Positions 1 to 9,298 of a stretch of DNA of 31,980 nt are shown piece by piece. Numbering within the stretch: the first letter of the stretch is position 1; the number at the start of each line of letters is the position of its first letter. A program made the position numbers and the translations under genes. The notes beneath the pieces were generated by a model. The model saw nothing but the letters and a program-made list of their open reading frames with translations. It made no database searches and had not been told where the DNA came from. The stretch covers positions 1-31,980 of the forward strand of contig JAUVKB010000003.1 of the NCBI GenBank assembly GCA_030596405.1, given 5' to 3'. This DNA is from Deltaproteobacteria bacterium (GTDB taxonomy: Bacteria; Desulfobacterota; Desulfobacteria; Desulfobacterales; JAUVKB01).

Positions 1-72
1 AATTTTGAAAAAATACTTGCGCTGAAATGGAGTGAAGCTATTAGAATGGCGCAAAAAGATTGTCGATTGTAG
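1..72 (+). CDS. 3' end of an unidentified protein gene (partial)
   Basis: Frame 1 is open from the left edge to a TAG at 70-72 and encodes 23 residues (NFEKILALKWSEAIRMAQKD then CRL). The composition is that of a normal soluble protein C-terminus, but there is too little to assign a family. It would overlap a TTG start at 60 for the downstream permease, which is one reason to prefer the GTG at 129 as that gene's start. The call rests only on an open frame at a window edge, so it may be chance. Confidence 0.4.
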   Translation, partial: NFEKILALKWSEAIRMAQKDCRL

Positions 73-128
73 ACCGCATATCCATCATTTACAAAATCAA
101 CAATTTTAATGGTACGGGAAGGTCTATT

Positions 129-1451
129 GTGACGGAGGAAGGAGTCAAAAACTTAAGTTTGCTGCGGGCCGGGAGCTGGGTGGTTTATGATTTTGCCAAC
201 ACTATCTATTCGTTCGCAATAATTACCTTTCTACTGCCGCCTACAATGGAGAAAATATTCCACTCTAATCTACCGGTTTCAATCGTTATGATATCTTCCA
301 TGGTTTTTGCGGGCTTTATCGTTCCTGTTTTGGGAATATTGACGGACCGGAGACCGTGGGCAAAGAAGATTCTGGGCTGGGCTACTGTTTCTTGTGTAGT
401 ATGCTGCATAGTGATGGCATTTCTAATCCATCAATCCTTGCAAAGACCTGAAACAGCGAGCATGGAAATCAATCTTTCATTATCCGCCCAATTTTCTTTA
501 TTTGCAATCTGCTTGTTTTTCTTTTTTGCAAATGCTTTCTATCAGACAGGCCTTATGCTATACAACAGCCTGCTTGTTGTTGCCGTTCCAAAGAAGTACT
601 GGGGCCGTATTGGCGGCATAGGCGTTGCTGTCGGCTACGGCGGTTCAATGTTTGCAATGTTTTTGTTTTATATAACAGGGGTTAAATACGAACCTGCAGC
701 AATGATTCTGGGGGCTGTTTCGTTTCTTGTTTTTACAATACCTCTTCTGCTCTTTGTCCCGGAAAGGGAGATCGTTGAATCCAAGGCCGGTAAAGATATC
801 GGCCTCCTGGAACCTTTGAAGAAAATTCTGCAGGCGCTTAAAGATCTTCCAAAAAACAGGCCGCTTTTTTTGGGTCTTGCGGGCAATCTCCTTTGTGTAG
901 ACGCTTTAAACACCCTTATCCTCTTTATGACCACTTATGCAATAAAAACGGTTTATATCGGCCGGTCCCCCCTTGATGATTCCGTCAAATATCTGATGAT
1001 TGGGTTAATAATTTCCGCAACTGTCTGGTCGATTATAAACGGATTTTTGACTGACAGAATCGGCTCTATTCCAACCCTGCTTTTTTCTGCAATCATGCTT
1101 GAAATCTCACTTTTATGCGGAGTCTTCCTGGTGAACGACTCACGGCTGTTTTTTCTGACGGTTGCCGGCACCGGTGGAGCAGGACTTTCCGGCATGTGGA
1201 TAGCCGGCCGCACAATGATAGCCGAGCTCAGTCCCCTGGAACAAAGAGGATTGTTTTTCGGCCTTTACGGTATGACAAACAAGCTGGGCGCTCTCTCTTC
1301 TCTTGTTTTTGCCGCTCTTACATTTTACCTTCCTCTTATGGGAATTGCTGAACGCACAAGTTACAGGTTTGCGCTGTCTTTCCTTCTTATTCCCGTCACT
1401 ATCGGCGCGGCTCTATTTGCAATGCTGGTTTTCATAACAAAGGAGAAATGA
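129..1451 (+). CDS. MFS transporter, UMF1/Atg22-like family
   Basis: An integral membrane permease of the major facilitator superfamily. The first membrane segment carries SWVVYDFANTIYSFAII, which resembles the W-x-x-YDFANS signature of the UMF1/Atg22-like branch. About a dozen hydrophobic helices follow, with the A-loop-like GILTDRRPWAKK after helix 2 and GFLTDRIGS in the second half. The frame can start at TTG 60 (463 aa), but that overlaps the end of the preceding frame and has no ribosome binding site. GTG at 129 has GGGAAGG six bases upstream and gives 440 aa, beginning just before the first helix. Substrate is unknown; family members are often annotated as amino-acid or vacuolar effluxers, and nothing here specifies the cargo. 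Confidence 0.85.
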   Translation: MTEEGVKNLSLLRAGSWVVYDFANTIYSFAIITFLLPPTMEKIFHSNLPVSIVMISSMVFAGFIVPVLGILTDRRPWAKKILGWATVSCVVCCIVMAFLIHQSLQRPETASMEINLSLSAQFSLFAICLFFFFANAFYQTGLMLYNSLLVVAVPKKYWGRIGGIGVAVGYGGSMFAMFLFYITGVKYEPAAMILGAVSFLVFTIPLLLFVPEREIVESKAGKDIGLLEPLKKILQALKDLPKNRPLFLGLAGNLLCVDALNTLILFMTTYAIKTVYIGRSPLDDSVKYLMIGLIISATVWSIINGFLTDRIGSIPTLLFSAIMLEISLLCGVFLVNDSRLFFLTVAGTGGAGLSGMWIAGRTMIAELSPLEQRGLFFGLYGMTNKLGALSSLVFAALTFYLPLMGIAERTSYRFALSFLLIPVTIGAALFAMLVFITKEK

Positions 1452-1498
1452 CTTGTTCTTCCTCTATATCCGATACTTTTGAATGCATTGCGAGGCAT

Positions 1499-1520
1499 AA
1501 ATTGCGTCTAAATTGCGTCT
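1499..1520 (+). repeat. 11-bp tandem duplication
   Basis: AAATTGCGTCT occurs twice in direct succession (1499-1509 and 1510-1520). It lies in the 192-nt gap between the permease and tRNA-Arg, where I see no gene. It looks like a simple slippage duplication with no evident function. Confidence 0.6.
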
Positions 1521-1643
1521 GGCAATTCCCTTTTTCGCGTTCTTTTTCCAAAATGTTCTCAAACGGGAATGGCATATTTTCACCGCCGAAAACATAGCCG
1601 GGCTGTTGGGTGTTTTTCATTCTCAAAGCCATTGCTTTTTGAC

Positions 1644-1719
1644 TGGTACGCCCGGCTGGAATCGAACCAGCGATCTTCAGCTCCGGAGGCTGACGCCTTA
1701 TCCACTGGGCTACGGGCGC
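1644..1719 (-). tRNA. tRNA-Arg (anticodon CCG)
   Basis: The reverse complement folds as a full cloverleaf. The acceptor stem GCGCCCG pairs with CGGGCGT (one G-U closing pair). The anticodon arm reads CAGCC-TCCGGAG-CTG with CCG in the loop, and the T arm contains GGTTCGATTCC. Discriminator A is followed by an encoded CCA (1646-1644). It reads CGG arginine codons. It lies downstream of the VWA gene on the same strand. The 126 nt between them (1720-1845) hold nothing I can recognise. Confidence 0.95.
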
Positions 1720-1845
1720 AAAATTTTTTAACAAGTACTTGATAGCAGGTAACAAGTCAAGTTGAAAAAAATTCCAACTCGGGTAAATACACTTGAAGTA
1801 TCAATATGTAAAGTAGCGAGGCCGGGCTTATTTACGGATAAATTC

Positions 1846-4623
1846 TTAATGTCTGGTCAAAGCGCTGTAAATCAAGGGCAGTTTGTCAGGGAGTTCGCGA
1901 ACGTCGGATATAACGTTATGGTGGACTCTGCCGTAAAGATCATCCAGCCTGGCATCTCCGGCAAGATTAACCGTTATGGCATGGACAAATATGTTTTTTG
2001 AACGCGCCTCGAATATCGCCTTGCGTGTGTCCTCAATGGCATAAGTCTGTTTGTAGCCTGTATCGTTGGGAAAACCATCCCCTAATATTATCAGCAGGCG
2101 CACTTTTGAAGACACCTTTTCAAGCCGGCTGACGGCATGGCGGATCGCAGCTCCCATCCTGGTACTTCTTTGAGGTGTCATAGCATTTATCCTTTGCCTG
2201 ATCGTATCGTCCATTTTTTCATTAAACTCTTTTATTTTAAAGTAATCGACTCCCAAACGGCCGGTTCCTGAAAAACCGGCAATGGCAAAATCATCCCCCA
2301 AAACATCCAGAGCTTCACAAAAAAGTACAATAGCCTCTTTTTCAACATCCAGAACAGTCGATCGTGATCCTGAAACTGTATTTGCGGTTGAGCGGGAAAT
2401 GTCGACAAGAAGCAGGACTGCAACATCTCTTTGTTGTTTGATACGTTTGATATACAGGCGTTCAGACGGAGTTATGCCGGCCTTTTTATCTATGACAAAG
2501 TCTAAAAGTTCCCTGTAATCAAACTCATCGCCTTCGATCCACCGCCTCAATATTTTAAGGCCCTGGGGTTTCAGCAATTCAAATGAATAACGTATACTTG
2601 AAACAAGCCCCCGGTAACGGTTCAGTATGTCGCCGTAAAAATCATTTTCAGAGCCTGTTACGGGTCTGTGACAAACCCTTACATGATTATTAATATAATC
2701 CTGCAGAGTATAGTTCCATTCCCTGTGCCAGGACACAGGGAATGAAACAGTGTCGTTAGAAATTTTGTTGATATCCGAATTGTCAATAAGTCCTGAAAGA
2801 TCAAGACCAAAGATATCTATGGCCGTATTTTTTCTGAACTGGCTTTCTGATTCTGTCCCCGGTTGCGGGTCCGTATAAGAACAACGTATAATCTTTTTGA
2901 TATTGTCAGGCGTCAGAACTCCGTTGTTTTCTATAAGACACTTTCTGATATCCGATTTGTAAACCCTGATCCCCTTTTCTCCGAGTTTATATTTCACCCC
3001 TTTTGCGATCTGCTCAAAATTTCTGTATGTTGATAAAAAAAGGTCGGGTCTTAATCTCCGGCCAAAGGGTATTTTAACGTTGACATAGAAAGCTTCAAGC
3101 CCTTTTCCATTTGACGATTCCCTTAAAATTTTTTCCATTTCAGAATACGTTTGAACAACCAGTTCAGCGCAGGCCTCAACGCTTTGGCCCTCCTTTATCT
3201 TTTTTTCAAACAGGCCGGCAAACCTTTTTACAGGCTCTGTTAATTTTCTGTCGAAACCGATACTTTTTGCCGTCAAAGAACCGAGAACGATCCAGACATA
3301 GAGCAAAAAAACCGCTTCAACCGGTTTATTTTCATTACAGGCAAGCTTTGCCTCGTGTTGGAGCAAAGGCATGGAATACCTTAAAAGACCGGGATACCTG
3401 TCTGCCAGCATAAGTTTCATGCGTCCGTGTTCGAATATATTAAACAGATCCGCCGCAAGATCTCTATTAGGAAAAAGCATGAAAAAGTTTTCAAGATCGG
3501 AAAGGTCTTTTTTATTATTTTTATCCGGTTCCTCTTTCATTAAACCGCATTTTTCCATTACCCTTTCCAGATCAAAATCAAATGTATTAAACTCATAATA
3601 CCCGGCTTCAAGTTTTGTCAAAAATTTATAAAGTCTTAGGTTTTGCTCCTTATTATTAAAAGCGCTGATTTCATCCGGCAGATATATAAATTTTCCGTCT
3701 GAACAAATTGACTGCTTTTCGTCGTCCTTTAATAATGATTCAGGAAGCATGGAAATCGGGCGCACGGAAATTTTTAAGCCGGTTCTTGCCTGAAGATAAC
3801 GGTTCAGCCTCTCTTGTACCTGCACAAAAGGTATGGTCACCTGCATATCCATGCATGTATCGATACCGAGTTTAGATTCGAGTGATAAAAATTTAATGCA
3901 TAGATCTTTATTCCCGCCGAATTTATTCAGACCGATTGAAACAAATTCATCCAAAGCTTCTCGGGAAAGAAGATACAAGCCTTTTTTCATACCTTCGAGA
4001 AAAGGCTCGGCCAAGCGATGATCGGTATTTATTACTCGACGCAATTGTTCCACCTGCCATGTTCTTCCGGAAAAAGAAAAGGAGCATACGGCCCTGGGCA
4101 GAATATGTGAAAAATGTTTTGACCGGTTGTAGGACAGGTCCCGGGAAAAAGTATCGTATAAAAGGTTAAGATAAGCTGCGCTTGATTCAATGTCACCGGA
4201 ATTTATCAGCGACGATAAAACTTCAAAAGAACTTTTTAAGGTGTAAGTCCCCTTCTTTTGCATTATGTCCATGGTAGTTATAAAACTTTCAAGCAATCTG
4301 TCGTTCCCATATTTTAACACAGGAACCAGATGTGTTGCCACGGCGCTACCCAAAGTCGGCCCTTTAATGCCAGCCTTACGTACCAGGTATCTGTACTTTT
4401 GCAAATATTCCTCGCTTACATCTGCAACAAGATTCACATACCCTGCGGCAATTGAACGGCCGAAAGAGATCTCGTGGGACAGTCCCCAAATGGTTTCTTC
4501 AACCAGCAGCGCAATATTATCGATAGATACAGACCACGCTTTCTTATCCAGACCGTCTACAACCGTTTTTGCAAGCTCCGGGTCGGCGATAGAAAGCTGT
4601 TTGATAGGATCTGTTGTATTCAT
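1846..4623 (-). CDS. NorD/CbbO-like protein with C-terminal von Willebrand factor A domain
   Basis: A 925-residue protein. About 730 N-terminal residues are mostly helical and soluble and contain no motif I recognise. The C-terminal ~190 residues form a VWA domain with an intact metal-ion-dependent adhesion site: DISRS (Asp741), a Thr in QRSTRMG (about 821) and GDGFPND (Asp849). This organisation is that of NorD and CbbO, which work with a MoxR-type AAA+ ATPase (NorQ, CbbQ) to remodel or activate a metalloenzyme. No such ATPase is present in the window, so the partner is elsewhere or unknown. There is no signal peptide, so it is probably cytoplasmic. The start ATG has no clear Shine-Dalgarno and lies close to a possible promoter. 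The target enzyme cannot be inferred from the neighbours. Confidence 0.85.
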   Translation of the reverse strand: MNTTDPIKQLSIADPELAKTVVDGLDKKAWSVSIDNIALLVEETIWGLSHEISFGRSIAAGYVNLVADVSEEYLQKYRYLVRKAGIKGPTLGSAVATHLVPVLKYGNDRLLESFITTMDIMQKKGTYTLKSSFEVLSSLINSGDIESSAAYLNLLYDTFSRDLSYNRSKHFSHILPRAVCSFSFSGRTWQVEQLRRVINTDHRLAEPFLEGMKKGLYLLSREALDEFVSIGLNKFGGNKDLCIKFLSLESKLGIDTCMDMQVTIPFVQVQERLNRYLQARTGLKISVRPISMLPESLLKDDEKQSICSDGKFIYLPDEISAFNNKEQNLRLYKFLTKLEAGYYEFNTFDFDLERVMEKCGLMKEEPDKNNKKDLSDLENFFMLFPNRDLAADLFNIFEHGRMKLMLADRYPGLLRYSMPLLQHEAKLACNENKPVEAVFLLYVWIVLGSLTAKSIGFDRKLTEPVKRFAGLFEKKIKEGQSVEACAELVVQTYSEMEKILRESSNGKGLEAFYVNVKIPFGRRLRPDLFLSTYRNFEQIAKGVKYKLGEKGIRVYKSDIRKCLIENNGVLTPDNIKKIIRCSYTDPQPGTESESQFRKNTAIDIFGLDLSGLIDNSDINKISNDTVSFPVSWHREWNYTLQDYINNHVRVCHRPVTGSENDFYGDILNRYRGLVSSIRYSFELLKPQGLKILRRWIEGDEFDYRELLDFVIDKKAGITPSERLYIKRIKQQRDVAVLLLVDISRSTANTVSGSRSTVLDVEKEAIVLFCEALDVLGDDFAIAGFSGTGRLGVDYFKIKEFNEKMDDTIRQRINAMTPQRSTRMGAAIRHAVSRLEKVSSKVRLLIILGDGFPNDTGYKQTYAIEDTRKAIFEARSKNIFVHAITVNLAGDARLDDLYGRVHHNVISDVRELPDKLPLIYSALTRH

Positions 4624-4635
4624 AACTATAGGTCA

Positions 4636-4665
4636 ATAATACAAAAAATTCCATTTTTCAATCAA
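4636..4665 (-). promoter_or_regulatory. possible sigma70-type promoter for the VWA gene
   Basis: On the minus strand TTGATT (4660-4665) is separated by 18 bp from TATTAT (4636-4641). Initiation about 6-7 bases past the -10 would leave almost no leader before the ATG at 4623, which fits the missing ribosome binding site. The region is AT-rich, so chance matches are likely. The rest of the 241-nt divergent gap (4624-4864) shows nothing else I can support. Confidence 0.3.
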
Positions 4666-4864
4666 ATAAAACTACTATTTGGCACATCCGGTTGAAGATG
4701 CACAATATCAAAAACCACATTCCTGTGCCCAAGATGTTCTTGCTTTTTTTCAATGTTCAAAATAATCTTGGACTCAACTTTTAAGCAGCTTTTCTCCGAT
4801 TGAATCAATGAATAATTTGAGAACGGTAAAATATTTGCAAGGCCAAACAAGACCTAAACAGATA

Positions 4865-5602
4865 ATGTACCAGAAACGCAGCTACCGCAATCTTGTGCGC
4901 AGAGACAACCTTGTTTCCTTTAATTTAACGGTGCAAGAAACAGATCTGCTTGTGCACGCAAAAAAGAACCTTGAAAAAATAACAACAGATCTGGTTTTAA
5001 AATACAGAGGATATATCAAGGCATATATCAAAACAAATCCTGAATTTGTAAAAACGCTAAAACCATGGAACGATATGAGATCTGTGCCGGCAATAGTCAG
5101 CGATATGACAGATGCCGGCAATGCAGCCGGTGTAGGCCCTATGGCTGCAGTTGCAGGCGCTATAGCAGAATATGTGGGACTCGATCTTTTATCACAATCG
5201 AGCGAAATCATTATCGAAAACGGGGGAGATGTTTTTTTAAAAACAGATAAACCTGCAACCATAGGAATTTTTGCAGGCACGTCCCCTTTAAGCATGCGTA
5301 TAGGACTTCGTATGCATTCCAAAGACAAACCTGTATCCATATGCACATCATCCGGCACTATCGGTCATTCACTGAGCCTGGGCAAAGCTGATGCGGTATG
5401 TGCAGTATCTGAATCCGGTTCTCTTGCGGATGCCTCGGCAACGGCGATTGCAAATCGGGTAAAATCAAAAAATGATATTAACAAGGCAATAAATTTTGGA
5501 AAAGAGATTAAAGGGGTTAAAGGGATTGTTGTTATTGTTAAGGATAAGCTGGGACTGTGGGGAGATCTCGATATTGTACGGCTAAAAGGCAAAAAAGGTT
5601 GA
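4865..5602 (+). CDS. UPF0280 family protein (ApbE-superfamily relative)
   Basis: A 246-residue protein of the UPF0280 family, which is distantly related to the FAD:protein FMN transferase ApbE; its own function is not established. Family-like sections are the N-terminal YQKRSYRNLVRRDNLVSF, the central DMTDAGNAAGVGPMAAVAGA, IIENGGDVFL, and SGTIGHSLSLGKADAVCAVS. The frame opens at ATG 4808, but the ATG at 4865 begins MYQKRSYRNLV, where family members usually start, so I use it. There is no signal peptide or membrane segment. It is the first gene of a plus-strand run with a HIT protein, lapA-like gene and mutS; nothing about that run clarifies its role. Nucleotide or flavin binding is a guess from the superfamily. 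Confidence 0.85.
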   Translation: MYQKRSYRNLVRRDNLVSFNLTVQETDLLVHAKKNLEKITTDLVLKYRGYIKAYIKTNPEFVKTLKPWNDMRSVPAIVSDMTDAGNAAGVGPMAAVAGAIAEYVGLDLLSQSSEIIIENGGDVFLKTDKPATIGIFAGTSPLSMRIGLRMHSKDKPVSICTSSGTIGHSLSLGKADAVCAVSESGSLADASATAIANRVKSKNDINKAINFGKEIKGVKGIVVIVKDKLGLWGDLDIVRLKGKKG

Positions 5603-5659
5603 GTTTTCTTACCAAAAATAGTAAGTTAAGTAATTTTGTTCCTTGAGAAGGAAAATACC

Positions 5660-6142
5660 ATGAAAACTATGTGGGCGCCGTGGCGCATGGAATATATCCT
5701 TGGGGATAAGGAAAAAGGTTGTATTTTCTGCCAGGCCATATCAAAACAGGATGATTTGACCCTATACAAGGGCAGGGTTACCATGGTAGTAATGAACAAG
5801 TTTCCCTATATTAATGGCCATCTTCTGGTTGCGCCGAACCGCCATATTCCCGCACTGGATCGGCTAAACAGAGATGAGATGGGATATCTGCTTGAAACGG
5901 TTGAACAGTCAATAGAAATTTTAAAAAAAGTAATGAACCCTGACGGATTCAATGTCGGGCTGAATCTGGGAAGGGTTGCCGGGGCGGGCGTGGAAGAACA
6001 CCTCCATTTTCATATTGTTCCCCGCTGGTCCGGCGACACAAATGCGTTAACGGTTTTTGCCGATATTCGTGTAATCCCGGAGCATTTGAAAGATACTTAC
6101 AACAATTTAAAGCCTTACTTTAACAAATTGGATATAGTATAA
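5660..6142 (+). CDS. HIT family nucleotide hydrolase/phosphorylase
   Basis: A 160-residue histidine-triad protein. The catalytic triad motif EEHLHFHIVPRW gives His114, His116 and His118. It is preceded by a possible zinc site starting with CIFC (Cys21, Cys24) and by the nucleotide-binding segment INGHLLVAPNRHI. The WAPWRMEYI opening is typical of the Ap4A-phosphorylase-like HIT branch, which cleaves dinucleoside polyphosphates or AMP-linked substrates. The real substrate is not determinable. A TTG at 5636 would extend it by eight residues, but the ATG at 5660 has GAGAAGG upstream and starts in the conserved MKTMWAPWRMEYI. It lies 57 nt after the UPF0280 gene and is probably co-transcribed with it. 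Confidence 0.93.
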   Translation: MKTMWAPWRMEYILGDKEKGCIFCQAISKQDDLTLYKGRVTMVVMNKFPYINGHLLVAPNRHIPALDRLNRDEMGYLLETVEQSIEILKKVMNPDGFNVGLNLGRVAGAGVEEHLHFHIVPRWSGDTNALTVFADIRVIPEHLKDTYNNLKPYFNKLDIV

Positions 6143-6192
6143 TTATAATTTTATTTTAAATTAACTCACCGATTAATTTAAAGGAGCTATTT

Positions 6193-6603
6193 ATGAAAAG
6201 AATCAAGATTGCCTTCTGGATAATTGTTATCGGATTTATCGCGCTTGTTGTTTTGCAAAACCAGTTTTTTTTTATGGCAAGGCAGAGCCTTGCTATAAAC
6301 CTTTGGGTCAAAAAATATAATACCCCTGAAATAGCTAACGCAATCTTTTTTCTTGTCTGCTTCTTTGCAGGACTTCTTGCCGCCTATTTTTCCAGCCTTT
6401 CAGGGCGGTTTAAATCTAAAAAAACTATCAAGAACTTAAAAACTTCACTCGATTCACAATCAGAAATAATATCAGAGCTGAAAGAAGAAGTCGAATTATT
6501 AAAAAGCAATGTTTTCGGCGAAAACGTCTCGGATAACAGCTTTGATGATAATGAAGAAAACAATGAGATCTCCGGCGGAGAAGAAAAAAAAGAAAGTGTT
6601 TAA
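6193..6603 (+). CDS. LapA-domain (DUF1049) inner-membrane protein
   Basis: A 136-residue protein with two membrane helices (about residues 5-24 and 48-68) joined by a short loop holding FFMARQSLAINLW. A cytoplasmic coiled-coil follows (about 76-105), then a Glu/Asp/Asn-rich tail. This is the arrangement of LapA-like proteins, some of which (with LapB) tune lipopolysaccharide synthesis in enterobacteria. No LapB partner is present here, so that function is only an analogy. AAGGAG lies at a suitable distance before the ATG. It sits between the HIT gene and mutS with short gaps of about 50 nt on each side, which suggests one transcript. Confidence 0.85.
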   Translation: MKRIKIAFWIIVIGFIALVVLQNQFFFMARQSLAINLWVKKYNTPEIANAIFFLVCFFAGLLAAYFSSLSGRFKSKKTIKNLKTSLDSQSEIISELKEEVELLKSNVFGENVSDNSFDDNEENNEISGGEEKKESV

Positions 6604-6655
6604 AAACACTCTTACGTAATATACTAAAAAAAAATTTTAATATCTATCCAATCCC

Positions 6656-9280
6656 ATGGCAGACCCAAAAACAACCCCTATGATAAGGCAGTACTTATCC
6701 ATCAAGGAAAGGTACTCTGATGCAATACTCCTTTATCGGATGGGAGATTTTTATGAGATGTTTTTTGATGATGCCGAAGTCGCCTCAAAAATACTGGAGA
6801 TCACCCTAACTTCCAGAAACAAAAAAAACAATTCCAGGATCCCCATGTGCGGCGTGCCTGTGCGTGCCGTACAGGGTTATATCGCCCGCCTTATAAATCG
6901 CGGCCACAAAGTCGCCATATGCGACCAGACGGAAGATCCGGCTTTATCAAAAGGATTGGTAAAAAGAGAGGTTGTAAGGGTTGTTACGCCCGGCATGATT
7001 ATAGAAAATGAGCTGCTGGATGAAAAATCCAATAATTATGTTCTTGCCGCGGCTTTAAACAACGATACGGCCGGAATTTCCTATCTTGATATTTCAACCG
7101 GAACTTTTCGGTTATGCGAGTCAAAAGATTTTAAAACCATCATTGATGAAGCCCTCCGTGTATCGCCTGCTGAAGTCCTTTTTGCACAGTCTTTAAAAAA
7201 CGACCCTTATTTTTCACCGATATTAGATGCATTGTCTGAAAAATCGGTCACCTTTTTGCCTGACAGGGCGTTTGAGTATAAAACAGCGCGCGAAAGACTT
7301 ATTGATCAGTTCAGCACCCTCTCTCTTGAAGGTTTCGGGTGTGAAAATTTAAAGGCCGGCGTGAGTGCGGCAGGGGCGCTTATTTTTTATCTGCGTGAAA
7401 CCCAGAAACAGAAGACAGAACATTTTACAGGTATCGAAACATATTCGTTAAACAGTTATCTATTGGTGGATGACTTGAGCCGTCGGAACCTGGAGCTTGA
7501 AAAAAATATTTATTCGGGAACAAGCCAGGGATCGCTTATAGGAACCATCGACCGGACGATTACGCCGATGGGCGGCAGGCTCTTGAAAAAATGGATAAAG
7601 TATCCGCTTCTGGCAATCGATGAGATTCAGGCAAGACTCGATGCGGTTGAAGACGCAAAAAACAATATTCATATATCCCGAACTGCCAGACAACATTTAA
7701 AATCGGTTTACGACCTTGAACGTTTAAGAAGCAAAATATCCATGGGGCATTCTAACGCAAGGGATCTTGTTGCTTTAAAGCGCTCTATAAATGCTTTGCC
7801 TGATATCCTGTCCGAATTAATAAATTTTACCGCTGATCTTCTTCAATACAACGAAAACCCGGACGCCCTTTACGATCTTGCAAAACTTATAGAAAACGCA
7901 ATACGGGAAGACGCTCCTGTTACAATAAATGAAGGCGGCATAATAAAAACAGGATATAATGACAAATTAGATGAACTGATAAAAATCAGCCGTGACGGAA
8001 AAGGATGGCTTGTCGAGCTGGAGGTAAAAGAAAAACAGGATACCGGAATAAATTCTCTAAAGGTCAGATATAACAAGGTATTCGGATATTATATCGAGAT
8101 TTCGAAAATACATTCAAAGTCCGTTCCTTCCCATTATATCAGGAAACAGACATTGGTTAATGCTGAGCGGTATATAACCGATGAACTGAAAATATATGAA
8201 CAAAAAGTGTTGGGAGCCGAGGAACAACGCGCAATAATCGAGTATGAAATATTTAATGAGATAAGAAAAAAGGTTGCGGAAAATAATGATATCATCCAAA
8301 AGGTCGCTCAATTCATATCCCGTCTTGACTGTCTGCTGAATCTTGCTGAAATTGCCGATCAAAACAACTACCTTAGGCCCGAAATTTGCGCCAGCGGCGA
8401 TATTTTTATCAAAGACGGACGTCATCCTGTGATTGAAAAGACGATTGCAGGGGAACGTTTTGTGCCCAATACAATCAGGCTGGACAACAAAGAAAATCAG
8501 ATACTGATCATAACCGGCCCTAATATGGCTGGCAAATCAACCATTTTGCGGCAGGTGGCGCTCATAGTCCTGATGGCCCAGACAGGTTCGTTTGTTCCGG
8601 CCGGCAAAGCCTTGATAAGCATTACAGACAGGATATTTACCCGTGTCGGAGCCTTGGACAATCTATCTCAGGGGCAAAGCACCTTTATGGTGGAAATGCA
8701 GGAGACAGCAAATATCTTAAATAATGCAACAGGGCAAAGTCTTTTGATAATGGATGAAATAGGACGGGGAACGAGTACTTATGACGGTTTCAGCATTGCA
8801 TGGGCGGTTGCGGAATACCTGCATGATATAAAACAAAAAGGCGTTAAGACTCTTTTCGCCACCCATTACCATGAACTGACGGATCTTGAGCAGACAAAAC
8901 CACGGATAAAGAATTTTAACATCGCGGTAAGAGAATGGAACGATGAAATAATATTTTTGAGAAAACTGGTCAAAGGTGGTACAAATCGCAGTTATGGAAT
9001 ACAGGTGGCACGTCTTGCCGGTGTTCCAGATAAAGTTATCATGCGCGCAAAAGAGATTCTTTCTAAAATTGAAAAAGAGGAACGCAATTTAAGCCGTTCA
9101 ACGCTTTGTGCCCAAAAAGAAGATATAGAAAAAAAGCCATCGCAACTTAATCTTTTTGAAAATCCGGAACTTTTTATTATAGATAAACTGAAAAATCTTG
9201 ATATACTGACAATGACGCCGATAGAAGCTTTAAATTGTCTTAACGATCTGCGGGAAAAAGCAAAACAAGTGACCAAGTAA
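6656..9280 (+). CDS. mutS: DNA mismatch repair protein MutS
   Basis: The mismatch-recognition ATPase, full length at 874 residues. The N-terminal domain has the mismatch-wedging motif GDFYEMF (Phe32 and Glu34). Connector, core and clamp domains follow. The C-terminal ABC-type ATPase has Walker A GPNMAGKST (621-629), a signature region LSQGQSTFMVEM, Walker B LLIMDEIGRG (Asp700, Glu701) and TLFATHYHEL. The C-terminus ends with the short MutS helix-turn-helix/tetramerisation-like segment TPIEALNCLNDL. Key residues are intact, so it should be active in methyl-independent or MutL-coupled repair. There is no obvious Shine-Dalgarno before the ATG. The amidase gene begins 18 nt after the stop. Confidence 0.98.
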   Translation: MADPKTTPMIRQYLSIKERYSDAILLYRMGDFYEMFFDDAEVASKILEITLTSRNKKNNSRIPMCGVPVRAVQGYIARLINRGHKVAICDQTEDPALSKGLVKREVVRVVTPGMIIENELLDEKSNNYVLAAALNNDTAGISYLDISTGTFRLCESKDFKTIIDEALRVSPAEVLFAQSLKNDPYFSPILDALSEKSVTFLPDRAFEYKTARERLIDQFSTLSLEGFGCENLKAGVSAAGALIFYLRETQKQKTEHFTGIETYSLNSYLLVDDLSRRNLELEKNIYSGTSQGSLIGTIDRTITPMGGRLLKKWIKYPLLAIDEIQARLDAVEDAKNNIHISRTARQHLKSVYDLERLRSKISMGHSNARDLVALKRSINALPDILSELINFTADLLQYNENPDALYDLAKLIENAIREDAPVTINEGGIIKTGYNDKLDELIKISRDGKGWLVELEVKEKQDTGINSLKVRYNKVFGYYIEISKIHSKSVPSHYIRKQTLVNAERYITDELKIYEQKVLGAEEQRAIIEYEIFNEIRKKVAENNDIIQKVAQFISRLDCLLNLAEIADQNNYLRPEICASGDIFIKDGRHPVIEKTIAGERFVPNTIRLDNKENQILIITGPNMAGKSTILRQVALIVLMAQTGSFVPAGKALISITDRIFTRVGALDNLSQGQSTFMVEMQETANILNNATGQSLLIMDEIGRGTSTYDGFSIAWAVAEYLHDIKQKGVKTLFATHYHELTDLEQTKPRIKNFNIAVREWNDEIIFLRKLVKGGTNRSYGIQVARLAGVPDKVIMRAKEILSKIEKEERNLSRSTLCAQKEDIEKKPSQLNLFENPELFIIDKLKNLDILTMTPIEALNCLNDLREKAKQVTK

Positions 9281-9298
9281 AACATTTTATTATTATTC

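Noticed and set aside
1621..1645. Small hairpin AAAGC-CATT-GCTTT as a terminator after the MFS gene
   Set aside because: Only a 5-bp, AT-rich stem with two following T bases; too weak to call.
1762..2001. A plus-strand 79-codon frame starting upstream of the VWA gene stop
   Set aside because: It lies largely antisense to the well-supported VWA gene, has no ribosome binding site and no family resemblance.
4882..5358. A 158-codon minus-strand frame inside the UPF0280 gene
   Set aside because: It is the antisense of a clear gene; Ser/Thr/Ile-rich composition is typical of a shadow frame.
5608..5630. Inverted repeat CTTAC-N8-GTAAG upstream of the HIT gene as an operator
   Set aside because: A 5-bp arm is expected by chance and there is no known regulator consensus to match.
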